Source: Ophiosphaerella korrae (taxonomy: Eukaryota > Ascomycota > Dothideomycetes > Pleosporales > Phaeosphaeriaceae). From it: DNA of 13,837 nt. The stretch covers positions 1 through 13,837 of the forward strand of contig JALNQF010000802.1 in the NCBI GenBank assembly GCA_028456385.1. Direction: 5' to 3'. Position numbers and translations under genes: made by a program. Under the pieces are notes generated by a model. The model searched no databases. It was not told where the DNA came from and was given only the letters and a program-made list of their open reading frames with translations. Shown piece after piece: positions 1 to 8,010 of this stretch (positions are counted from its first letter, which is position 1; each line of letters opens with the position of its first letter).

Positions 1-422
1 CTTAGCCTTAGCCTTTATAAGCTATAATAATAGTATCTCTTAAGCTTAGTTAATAGCTCGCCCTATATAACTTAGTATAAAGAAACTATATAGAAATTAA
101 ATACTTACACTCTATAAGAGAAATACTAGATAGCGTATACTTATATTAAATATAAGCTAGGATATACTTACTATAGTGTTTACTATCCTTTAAAGACACG
201 AGACAAGTAAGCTTTAATTAAGTATAATAGGTACAAGGAAATATTTTAACCTTGTTATAAGTAATATAAGTAATAAGAAGAAGTTTATTATAGTTAGAAC
301 GCGAAGATATAGAGAATAATAAGGAATTAGAAATAAACGAGGAAACTAGACTAATAACCTTAGGCCTAGGATAGAGAAATAAGAACCTATCTAGAGAAAG
401 GAATAGTATTATAGCTATAATA

Positions 423-660
423 AGAAAAGACTAACTTAAACTAATTAGCCCTACTATAGATAACAACAACGCATACAACCTATAGAGAAACAAACTAGAT
501 TAGGAAACTAACTACAATAGAGATACGTAATAGATTTACAATTTATAATTTTAGTAAACACGAAGTATAAAGCTAAATACGTAACAAATTTATAATTTAC
601 GATCTTAGTAAATACAAAGTATAAAGTTAGCTAAGAGATCTAAGTATATAGTTAGTAGAA
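423..660 (+). pseudogene. Unidentified coding relic with 18-codon repeats
   Basis: Reading plus-strand codons from 441 gives a protein-like run beginning LISPTID, then a segment ending LD-stop-ET. The stops are mostly TAG or TAA, as expected if TGG or CAG/CAA had been mutated. The same frame passes into two 54-nt tandem units (524–577, 578–631), so the repeat is exactly 18 codons long and in frame. A diverged copy of the first part lies at 13740–13825 in the same orientation and keeps matching residues (LISP, D, N, A, ...ET). The family is not recognised. It may be a transposon-encoded protein or a multicopy host gene. Homology between the two copies is seen in the sequence; the original function is not. 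Confidence 0.45.
524..631 (+). repeat. 54-bp tandem duplication, two units
   Basis: Unit 1 (524–577) and unit 2 (578–631) both begin TACGTAA and share a core ending in AGTATAAAG. By eye they differ at about 10 of 54 positions, and all but one of these are C/T or G/A transitions. That bias is what independent RIP of two identical copies would leave. The unit length is a multiple of three and lies in frame with the surrounding relic, so it was probably a protein repeat. Confidence 0.7.
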
Positions 661-779
661 TACGTATTATTAGGATAGTATTAGCAATTTAATCCTTTAA
701 CTACAGAACGCTAGTATAAGACAGTTGCGAAACATCTTCTACTATTTATAGTTATTGTAGATCCTTATATAAGCTTTTA

Positions 780-1777
780 CTATTACCTTGTAATCTACTA
801 ACACCTATAAATAGGTACCTGTAGTTAACGATAGGAGGCCTATAACAACAGTACTTAATAAACTTTATAGTTACGTAGGAGCTATAGCCGTCGATAATAA
901 GTAGCCTATAATACTGCCTTACTTTTACCTTAGTCTCTTAATTAAATATATTTATAAGCTAGGTATAGCTAATATTATTATTTATCTATCTACTTAGTAA
1001 TAAGGTAAAGTAGTAATGTTGCTCTTTTAGGTTGAAATCCTGTAACCAGGTATCTTACATCTTCCTACTAACAGCTTAATAGATAAGGCTTGGCAACAGG
1101 CAAGTTCCGTCAGCGTAAATACAGCCAATTGAGGTTATCCACTTGTAATTACCGTCCTGGAGTCGTTATCTAAGGCCATCTTCCTTATATTTACGCCAGG
1201 AGAAATATCGCTTACCTTTCTGGAGTATACTAAGCAAAAAGCCTTTCTTATCTATATTATACATATCTTCCGCCTCTACTTTATATTCTTAGATTTTTCT
1301 TTGCATAAGTTCGAAATACAGAGTGTATTTAAACGCTGAGTCGGCGGCCTTACGCCCTTTATTAATCCTAGTAGCATAAGCGTACACAATCTCTTTAGCG
1401 TAGCGTTTTCTCCAGCGCTCTAGCCAGTGGTTCCCAGGTCTCTTCTCGGCGTGGCGAATCTCCTTCGCAAAATTACGTAATATCTGATTTAAAGGCGGCA
1501 AACCCCTGGCAGTAAGCTTATTTATGTAGGCGATGAGAGTTCTTGATTGTTGCTCAGTCAAATAGCGCTGATTTTCATATTGTTCGGCCTTGGTACCCTG
1601 CACACGTCGGTAGCGTTTGGAGAGCGTTGATCGATTACAGCCAAATTTCCTTGCTGTCGCGGTAAAATTAGGAGATTCTCCAGGTTTCCGCGACTTCAAT
1701 GAGTCCAGCGCGGCCTCAATTGGTTGCATTTTGACGATTTTATGGTTATGTCGAAAAATTGGGAGCTGTGTGGGCAA
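780..1777 (-). pseudogene. pogo/Fot1-like (CENP-B-type) transposase relic
   Basis: Relic of a cut-and-paste transposase of the pogo/Fot1 branch of Tc1/mariner. The first 162 codons (1777–1292) are open. The likely true start is the second Met (1729–1727), where the family usually begins (MQPIEAALDSLKSR). A psq-type helix-turn-helix covers about residues 17–60, followed by a CENP-B/Tc5-type DNA-binding domain at about 75–135 (QRYLTEQQSRTLIAYI; GLPP; NHWLERWRKRYAK). After the TAA at 1286–1288 the same frame continues as a recognisable DDE_1 domain with about eight stops. The first Asp is in NIDKKGF (codon 1250–1252) and the second in LLIIDGYSSYV (890–892). The third catalytic Asp, expected in the LDV motif, appears to be Gly (803–805). 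The frame is kept without shifts, so decay was by point mutation, probably RIP. The DNA-binding half is much less damaged than the catalytic half. It cannot encode an active enzyme. Confidence 0.85.
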
Positions 1778-1865
1778 CCTCTCGGTTGGCGTTCGTCAGG
1801 TAGGCCTGTGCGTCAGGTGGGGATAGACTGTATCGCAACAGCGCCAGCTTTTTGCGGATAAAGAA

Positions 1866-1968
1866 CGTGATTCTAGTAATCAGCTTGTTCAGGCGAACAA
1901 TTTCATACTACAGGAACCCCCCACACGGTCGTGTGGGTGGAATCACGATTTTGGTGTTCCTGTCCGCA
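1866..1968. repeat. Probable terminal region of the pogo-like element
   Basis: Upstream of the transposase start are nested inverted repeats. CGTGATT (1866–1872) pairs with AATCACG (1941–1947). CAGGAAC (1911–1917) pairs with GTTCCTG (1956–1962). A tight palindrome, CCACACG/CGTGTGG, lies at 1921–1936. The sequence then reaches TGTCCGCA followed by TA at 1969–1970. Read on the minus strand, the element would begin TGCGGACAGG directly after a TA target. The matching terminal repeat at the other end was not found, probably because it is RIP-mutated or outside the window, so the boundary is an inference. Confidence 0.45.
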
Positions 1969-1970
1969 TA

Positions 1971-2716
1971 ATTCATGTTGCGTACTATACACACATATAA
2001 ATTTCTGTTATTTTATAATTTCAAGCTTCGAACCCATCTTCGCCAGCACACGTGACAACTTTGATCCCTTGCCTGTGTGCATGCTTACGCCGCTATCTGG
2101 TGCCTTAGGAGGAGGGGGCAAACCGACCCTGCTTTTGCGAAGCAAGCATTTTGGAATATAGTCATTTGCAAAACCGCCTTCACCTTTTGCGCACAGAGCT
2201 TTTCTCTGGGCACGTACCATGTGCCATTACGTCATCTTTACGTGTTGATTCAATGAATACGTGAACTAAGCCTAGACTTAGAAATATTCCGAACGCCTGT
2301 ACCTAGTACTCTGGTACATCTCGCACCGTCACCTACCATTCAGTCTCATCTGGCGTCAAGCTCACACCATACCGTGTCCTTGGGAGTTGAACATAATGCT
2401 TGAAACTTAAATTACTAGAACCTAGCTTAAGAAGCTAATTTAATAGGGCTAATTAACTACTAATACAGTAAGCATCTCCGGTAGAATTTTAAGTATTACG
2501 AAGGTTACTAGGATAATACTAGGAAACTCTGCAAGTAGACTATTGGCCCTCTAATAGCTAGCTGCGAGAGCAATCAACTGGCAGGTTATTATAGTCAAAG
2601 AGAATCACCTTGCTAGCAGACTCTGGAATACCGTTCTGCTTAAAGCCAGGCTATAGCAAATCCCAACGCGACCTCGTTCACTTGCTGTTTCTTGATGAGG
2701 ACTTGTGCGTAGAATC
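1971..2716. other. Intergenic spacer, partly AT-rich
   Basis: No gene is supported here. About 1971–2230 is of balanced composition and the short open frames have no recognisable domain. About 2240–2600 is AT-richer, with TAATTAACTACTAATA-like strings suggesting mild RIP or relic repeat DNA. About 2600–2716 lies just past the stop of the minus-strand pseudokinase gene and probably holds its 3' untranslated region. Confidence 0.5.
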
Positions 2717-4759
2717 TCAAGCCAGTGGTGCCGAAAGACGTCCATGATAGTATTTGGTAACAACCTTGTATGCTCGAAATAGTTCTTCGAAGGCCCCGTC
2801 ATGACCTTGTTCCTCGGCTCTCTCGAGAAATGGGATGGCTCGCTTCGCGCAGAGAACTAGAGTAAATCAGCCTGTGTTCGTTTTCATTGATCTATCGATG
2901 CTTTGCGCATGCACTTACCTTCAGGTGGCCGCCATCCCACGACTGAAGAGGCCCCATCCCCCTCAATGTCAACCATATCATACAGACACGCCACTCCCAA
3001 AACGAAGTCTAGAGACGGTTGGCTAGGTACGTTGGATTGTGCAAGGAGCTGGAATTTGGCAGCTGGGAGTCTCGAAGGCGTATACTGCGGATCTTTGGCC
3101 TTCTTCTTAGCATCCGGGAGTATCTTTGTAGCGAGCTCCCTGACAACATCTAAGGCCGCTTCGATTCTTATGCTTGCACTGTCCTGCTGTGAGCTGACCA
3201 TGACCAAGAGATCCAGTAGCTGTTGGGATAGCGAGCTTGCGGTCGGACGAAGGAGCGGGTCCCTTTGCAGGCATTCTTTCACCACGGAAACTTCGGGCAA
3301 ACCCTGATCGATGGCTTCGGGGCTGAATGGTAGCTGTCCTGCGTGGAGTTTCTGTCGAATGGCTTTCTCTTGATCTGCACTCTGGATTGATCCTGGCTTG
3401 AACAGGTATGGAAAGGCGCCGCTCAGGAATTGGAGGAATATGACACCGAGGCTGAATCTGACTCAGCAAAACAATCTCGTTTGTCCACTTCACTAGTGGA
3501 GACTTGGAACGCTTACCTCCAGATGTCGGACATTTTGGTTCTCATTCCGGCGCTCTCTGTTTCGGGGGCCTCAAATCGGACGTCTTGTGGTTCGAGGCTG
3601 GAAACCTCCCAGATCTATTCTAGTCAATAATACCCTTAATAAACGTGGATGAAATCTGTTGACTTACAGCTCGAGCATGGGATAGATTTGAAATCAGAGG
3701 TCGAACCCGGTTTTTCTTGATGCTTCCGCAAGTATACGGTCTCATCGGACACCGTCTTGACCAGAATCCTGGCTTCGTGTAACGATGAAACAGTCGCCGC
3801 CAACTCGTACATAAACCGAATCTTCTCAGCTCTTCCAAGCGCCAGCTTCTTGCCTGTCGTGGCAGCCGCACCGACCGACTCACAACCTCGAAGATCTTCC
3901 ATCAGAGCATATTTGACTCCCTGATATTTAGCGATTCCAAAAAACTGCTGGACTAACGCAATCGTTCCTATTTGCTGATATAGCTGGACAATCCGAGGAA
4001 GTCTGTCCAGAGAGTCGTGGAGAATCTTTTCAAAAACCACAGCAATTCCGTCGTATGAGCCGTACTTCGGGACGTCTTGGTAGCTGCCGTCCGTTTCTAA
4101 AATTTGAATGCTGGTCTGCGGCAAGTTGATAACATTCAATGGTGGTTGGTCGATCGGTGTTAGCGACCGCGACTCCATCCTGGCTTGCTGAAGCTCATGT
4201 TCCAGCAGCTGGATGCGGCCGAGATACTCTGTCCTTTCAGTGGAGGTGTTTGCGATGGAGCTCTTAAGTTCGGTCAATTCAATTTTGATAGCCACAAGCG
4301 TGGTTATCGCTTGTGAGGAGGAGCTACCGATTCTTATCTTCGAATCGTAAGTAAACTAGGATCCTTGCAACTTTCGAGATTAAGACAAACCAGCAACTCA
4401 GTATCGAATGTTTTCTGCACTTCAATGAGCCTCTTCCTCAAAGCGCCGAGTTTCCGCTTCACCACGACCTCCCACCCGGTGTGCAGAACATTCCACTCAC
4501 GACACTGCATAACGAAAAGATAGAAGCTCCGAAGACACTCCTTGAAGTCCTTCCCTGACCTGGCTTCCTTGAGCTGCTTCTCATTTTCAAGGTACGCGAG
4601 CGAAAGGTTGATGCACGTGTCAGTCAAATCCAAACATTCTTTTCTGAACGCGCGCACTTCTTTAACCTTTTCCGTGATATAGGCTATGAGAGCCAGAAGA
4701 GTCGTCGCATTGGATAGGGCGGCTCCCTCAGCGCCGAGAAAATCCAATGGCGGAATCAT
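2717..4759 (-). CDS. Helical-bundle–pseudokinase–Sel1 protein (MLKL-like), frame-broken
   Basis: Five-exon model: 4759–4391, 4337–3668, 3614–3517, 3451–2919 and 2856–2717, about 602 aa if one extra base is discounted. Residues 1–123 (MIPPLDFLGAEGAALSNATT...) form an all-helical block resembling a HeLo-like/MLKL-type four-helix bundle; a coiled coil follows at about 140–180. The kinase fold covers about 210–460: a beta-3-like AVVFEK (no GxGxxG loop), a hinge-like YALMEDL, RFEAPE, DIWSLGVIFLQ and a closing CLQRDPLLRPT. HRD is replaced by VKT (about residues 316–318) and DFG by NLS, so catalysis is unlikely. The C-terminus (GVACLYDM...; RAIPFLERAEEQGHDGAFEEL) looks Sel1-like. All four introns are GT–AG, 53–65 nt. 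The frame shifts by one base between VYLRKHQE and RPLISNLSHA, near the A5 run at 3711–3715 (minus sense). This is either an assembly error or a real pseudogenising indel. A cell-death execution role is inferred from architecture only. Confidence 0.7.
4338..4390 (-). other. Intron 1 of the pseudokinase gene
   Basis: A 53-nt phase-0 intron with donor GTTTGT, a TACTTAC branch-like site and acceptor GAAG. Removing it joins FDTELL to IRIGSSSSQAITTLVAIK and fuses the helical domain to the coiled coil and kinase in one frame. The donor is non-optimal, so this is the least certain of the four introns. Without it, exon 1 stops at 4334. Confidence 0.6.
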
Positions 4760-5400
4760 CCTCCTGGGGTGTGAATCGATACTGCTGTGTTATTTGGCCA
4801 AGCCCCGCTGCATGGCTTTGGGATCCAAATGTATCAGATCTTTGAAACCATATTGAAGAGCTAGATGGGGAAATTAAGGCTTTTGAGGAATCCTTGAACA
4901 AATCGATGGTTAATACTTCATAGAAGTTGGGTCCAAGAGTGGTGTGATCAATCTGCTGATGTGGCGACAAGATTTCATTCGTCTTCCAGATTGGCTATTT
5001 CAAAAAGCCAACAGCACAGCACTTCTTGGCGTCCCGCGCAAGGGTCTCTTCCCACCAAATTCCGTTAGCAAAACTCCCTCTCCTTCGACAACGCCTAATA
5101 CTCGAGATTTTCTCGCCTCTCTACGTGTTTTTGAAGTGAGTTCGACTTCCGAATGCGGTATCTCGTACACTGACCTTGGTGTTGATGTAGATGCCACGCT
5201 GAAAGAAGGTCCCACTATCACCAAAGCGCCAGAAGCCTCCTTCGACACAGCGATTCCACCCGCAAAAACATCCTTCGCGTAAGATATGGCGATTTTGCGA
5301 GCTTTTCAATCAGCAATATAGCATAGCTCAGGTCTCGATTATTATTAACGTGCCGATAAGGACCCTCTACAACTGACAGCGCAACTTCATGCGGTATGGT
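4760..5400. other. Upstream region of the pseudokinase gene; no firm gene
   Basis: This probably holds the promoter and 5' untranslated region of the minus-strand gene. Open frames exist on both strands at about 4944–5300 but neither has a recognised domain. The minus-strand one (about 5305–5140) is the more protein-like, reading AKDVFAGGIAVSKEASGA and then a GPSFSV segment before a GTCAGT that could be a splice donor. It has no ATG and is preceded by an in-frame TGA. It may be a relic exon or chance. Confidence 0.35.
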
Positions 5401-5439
5401 AGCCCGTTCGGCCGAACAACCTACGAAGCGGTCGTCCTA

Positions 5440-6478
5440 GGTCCTTGACTGTTACCGATGAACGCACTCTCTTCGAGACTTTTGGTGGAGAAGGGGTGGA
5501 TGCTGCTAGTGAAGATGAAGTAATGGCTCTCTATCGAGCGCGGCGTTGACGTCTGCCTTGCTACGATCTATAACACGCTTAAGAAATATAACTGGACCCG
5601 AAAGAGCCTAGAGTTAATCTCGGTCGCTCGTTTTGAGTGGTGTTGGAAGACAGGCAGCAGGGCAAGAAACATGATGGATTGCTTTGAGCAAGAAGATGCT
5701 CGGGGGGTGGTAAGGACTGAATATATACACATTTCCCAAGCATGTGACAACACCAATTAGTCATCATACAGCCAATCATAGTCATGCCAAGACATCCGAG
5801 CAGTGGTTGCCTTGCAATGCACCGACATTTGACAACAAGGGGGCGCGGAAGCGATATAAGCGCCGTATGTTAGAGTTCTCCGCTGACGACCTAGTATTTC
5901 TTGATAAAATTATCGTTAACGAGCTCACTAGCTTTCTGTACCATGCCTACGCACTAATTGGAGATCCCGCTCTGTACACTACCGATATCTTAAGGGGGCC
6001 AACCTAGATCATCCTCGCGGCTATTGATGATTGGCATGACTGTTCGTGGGTAAAGCTCGGCTATTACAACACGGAGGCTTTCGTGACGTGGCCTTCGATG
6101 GAAGTATAGCCACTAGACGAAGGTTATTACACTTGACAACGTTAAAATGCATTGCAATAAGGAGGTCATTTGGGTTATTCGTGGCGCTAGTTACCTAATC
6201 GAATATCTTCTCCCGTATTCGCCTGACTACAACCCTATTAAATTAAGCTTCACGGTCCTGAAAGCATGGATCCGGCGGTATTTGTAGTACCAGCGATGCG
6301 AAGCTGATAACTTCGGAGCTTTCCTACGCATGGCGATTAGCGAGTGTAGGCCTGGGAGGTTCGCGAGAAGGCAGTTTCGCCACGCTGCGGATGGAATATA
6401 TCTTGAACGTGCTCAATTACAAGTGTTGATAGATAAGTTACACGATTTCGAACTAGGCAGGCACACACGGATTTAGAG
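5440..6478 (+). pseudogene. Tc1/mariner-type transposase relic (DD34E spacing)
   Basis: A decayed cut-and-paste transposase read in pieces from several frames. 5543–5610 gives a helix-turn-helix end (GVDVCLATIYNTLKKYNWTR). 5842–6003 gives RMLEFSADDLVFLDK and then IGDPALY, the start of the DDE catalytic domain with its first Asp at 5903–5905. From 6132 one frame runs to the TAG at 6476–6478. It includes LDN with the second Asp at 6135–6137, LLPYSPDYNPIK, VLKAWIRR, and FARRQFRHAADGIYLE near the C-terminus. The third acidic residue of the NPIE motif is Lys (AAA, 6240–6242), 34 residues after the second Asp, which is the canonical Tc1 spacing. Glu-to-Lys and DES-to-DKI fit G-to-A change by RIP. 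At least two frame changes and a TAG at about 6285 are present. Terminal repeats were not found. It is inactive. Confidence 0.85.
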
Positions 6479-6545
6479 CTTATATCCATCATTTAATAGA
6501 ATCTAATAGCGACGTCACTGCGAAGACACAACGGTCAGTACGCGC

Positions 6546-6595
6546 TATCCCCTCGTCGGGTCAATTGCTGCATTTTATCGCCTTGGCACAGCACC
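6546..6595 (+). repeat. Left terminal inverted repeat
   Basis: 50-bp repeat paired with 7503–7552, with about three mismatches, all in the inner third. Confidence 0.85.
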
Positions 6596-6659
6596 TTAGC
6601 GATAACGGCACACAGAACCACCAAATCGAACCCAACCTATAATTTTTTTTTGATTTACG

Positions 6660-7405
6660 GTGGCTGAACCTTCAAACCGCCAATCTACACGTCAAAGGAA
6701 GCCCACAATACCCTTTGATGTGCAAATCTCACAGCCTTTGTTGCTCTCAAGAGGCGTGAAGACCCAGAAGCCCCGCGTGAAGCCCTCCAAATCAAGTCAA
6801 AGAGCGCCGATTCAGGCTGAAACCAGAGAGGACGATTCTATAGAACGTCTCTGCGATCAGACGAAAGGACTCGATCTAGGTGCACTGCCTCCTACTGAGG
6901 AAACCGAAAACATCGAAGACGAAAGCAGGCAAGAAACCGTCTCTGATAAGAATCTCGGACCTCACAATTGGACAGTTCTATAAAAGCGTGGGTATTGTGG
7001 TTGGTGTAGCAAGGTAACGGGAGCTAGAAAGAAGGCACAAGCGGTGCTAGAGAGTCTGAATGAAGCAGGAAGGCAAATACTTCAAGAGCTGCATGATATC
7101 AAACGACCAAATCAGAGTTGGGGGTGCCCTACGGTCACAAAAGTGAGACATGTAAAATCCCTCTGCAATTCGGTGTAAAATACACTATTTTCTGTGATTT
7201 TTCAGTGCAAAACACACCTCCTTAAGGTGTACGTTTACACCTGTCTCAAATTTAGTGTCCTTTACACCGAATTGCAGAGGGATTTTACACTCTTCCTGAG
7301 ATTCTTGTGACCGTAGGGGTGTGTGCTTATTGTAACGTCGCATTGTGTAAACGGGGCGTTTGTTGGACTAAATGGCATGCTCAGGAAGCATCTGATTAAT
7401 GAAAA
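6660..7405 (+). pseudogene. piggyBac-like zinc-ribbon protein relic inside the element
   Basis: The frame from 6660 (GTG, no ATG) gives a basic, low-complexity N-terminus (RQSTRQRKPTIPFDVQ) and an acidic middle, then TAA at 6981–6983. Past that single stop the same frame continues with RGYCGWCSK and a helical run to WGC at 7127. The nested insertion 7127–7318 interrupts it. Beyond it, 7322–7402 reads CAYCNVALCKRGVCWTKWH and ends TAA at 7403–7405. The C-x2-C ... C-x2-C ... C-x4-C-x3-H-like layout resembles the C-terminal zinc ribbon of DDE_Tnp_1_7 (piggyBac-type) transposases. The catalytic DDE part is absent, so this would be a deletion derivative. The family call rests on the cysteine pattern only. 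A TA target is not typical of piggyBac (TTAA), so the protein may have been captured. Confidence 0.5.
7127..7318. mobile_element. Nested 192-bp palindromic MITE
   Basis: Starts CCCTACGGTCACAA and ends TTGTGACCGTAGGG. Further in, GTAAAATCCCTCTGCAATTC (about 7151–7170) is matched inversely at about 7263–7290, so both arms pair over about 60 bases around a central spacer. It is flanked by GTG on both sides (7124–7126, 7319–7321), a possible 3-bp target duplication as in PIF/Harbinger elements. Excising five bases on the right side instead (GGGTG/GTGTG) would rejoin the zinc-ribbon frame. The superfamily is not settled. Confidence 0.75.
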
Positions 7406-7502
7406 CACACTATTCTCAATGCCGGTAACATAATTGTAATGTTTATAATCCTGTAGCGGTTCAAAATCGTGATCGAGGGGTGGTGTGGTGAGATTCTATG
7501 GC

Positions 7503-7552
7503 GGGGCTGTGCCAAGACGCTAAAATGCAGCAATTGACCCGACGAGGGGATA
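7503..7552 (-). repeat. Right terminal inverted repeat
   Basis: Inverted partner of 6546–6595; its outer end abuts the TA at 7551–7552. Confidence 0.85.
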
Positions 7553-8010
7553 CCGTTTTTATTAAGTATTCTGGCTTTAAATAGGCTGCAAATGTCTACT
7601 TCAGGGCAGAATCGCGAGCACTGGGCGTTCCTTAAGAAAGGGGAGTTTTGCTAACAAAATTTGGCGGGAAGGGACCTTTGCGCGGGATGCCAAGAAGGGC
7701 TGTGGCTTTTTGAAGTTGCAAGCCACGATTCCACCACCTGACATTATTTGTCGATGGCTTCAGCTCGCCCAGCCATCAAGCAGCCTCCTTGAGTTTTCAG
7801 TCGCTACTCGGAAGCGCAGCAGGGCTTCCTCCTCGGCTACATGTTATCGTATGATCACGACATTTGATTCTTTCTCTTCTATGATTTTATTAAGGTGAAA
7901 TCGGACACAGACATTCACTGCTGTAGTTTCTCAGCTCTTCGTTCCCAACATCACGATGCAAGCCATTCCAACTTGAACTTCGCCCCATCCAATATAGCAT
8001 AATCTGGATA
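7553..8010 (+). promoter_or_regulatory. Upstream region of the kinase gene
   Basis: This spacer separates the transposon from the ATG at 8011. The last 150 bases are C/T-rich (TTCTTTCTCTTCTATG, CTCAGCTCTTCGTTCCC), as in many fungal 5' leaders, and no clear TATA box precedes them. A short open frame at about 7710–7898 has no recognisable domain and is not called as a gene. Confidence 0.4.

Larger units (their letters stand above)
1..780. repeat. RIP-degraded AT-rich repeat DNA
   Basis: This stretch is dominated by TA, TAA and TAG strings, and no frame is open for long. Its left end lies outside the window. The 3' end of the pogo-like element on the minus strand probably runs into it from about 780 downward, and a plus-strand relic with a tandem repeat sits at about 423–660. 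Those relics retain coding-like frames whose stops fit C-to-T changes of Trp and Gln codons. I therefore read it as transposon or gene-family DNA mutated by RIP. The identity of the remainder is unknown. Confidence 0.7.
6546..7552. mobile_element. TA-flanked DNA transposon, 50-bp terminal inverted repeats
   Basis: The first 50 bases from 6546 match the reverse complement of 7503–7552 at about 47 of 50 positions. Both ends start TATCCCCTCGTCGGGTCAAT and continue through TTGCTGCATTTTA. The outermost TA at each end (6546–6547, 7551–7552) fits a TA target-site duplication as in Tc1/mariner/pogo elements. The interior lacks a complete transposase, so the element is non-autonomous. It carries a zinc-ribbon coding relic and a nested palindromic insertion. 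The near-identical ends suggest fairly recent movement and little RIP. Confidence 0.85.

Noticed and set aside
1..780. CRISPR-like array suggested by the 54-bp tandem units
   Set aside because: Only two contiguous units without spacers, in frame with a coding relic, in a eukaryotic context.
1617..1826. 69-codon open frame on the plus strand
   Set aside because: Antisense to the well-supported pogo-like DNA-binding region; no domain.
2903..3307. 134-codon open frame on the plus strand
   Set aside because: Antisense shadow of the pseudokinase C-lobe and tail exon on the minus strand.
4944..5282. 112-codon plus-strand open frame as a gene
   Set aside because: Ser/Thr/Pro-rich low-complexity translation without a domain, and the opposite strand is more protein-like.
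5406..5417. Perfect 12-bp palindrome GTTCGGCCGAAC as a transposon end
   Set aside because: No partner was found at the other end of the Tc1 relic; a single short palindrome is weak evidence.
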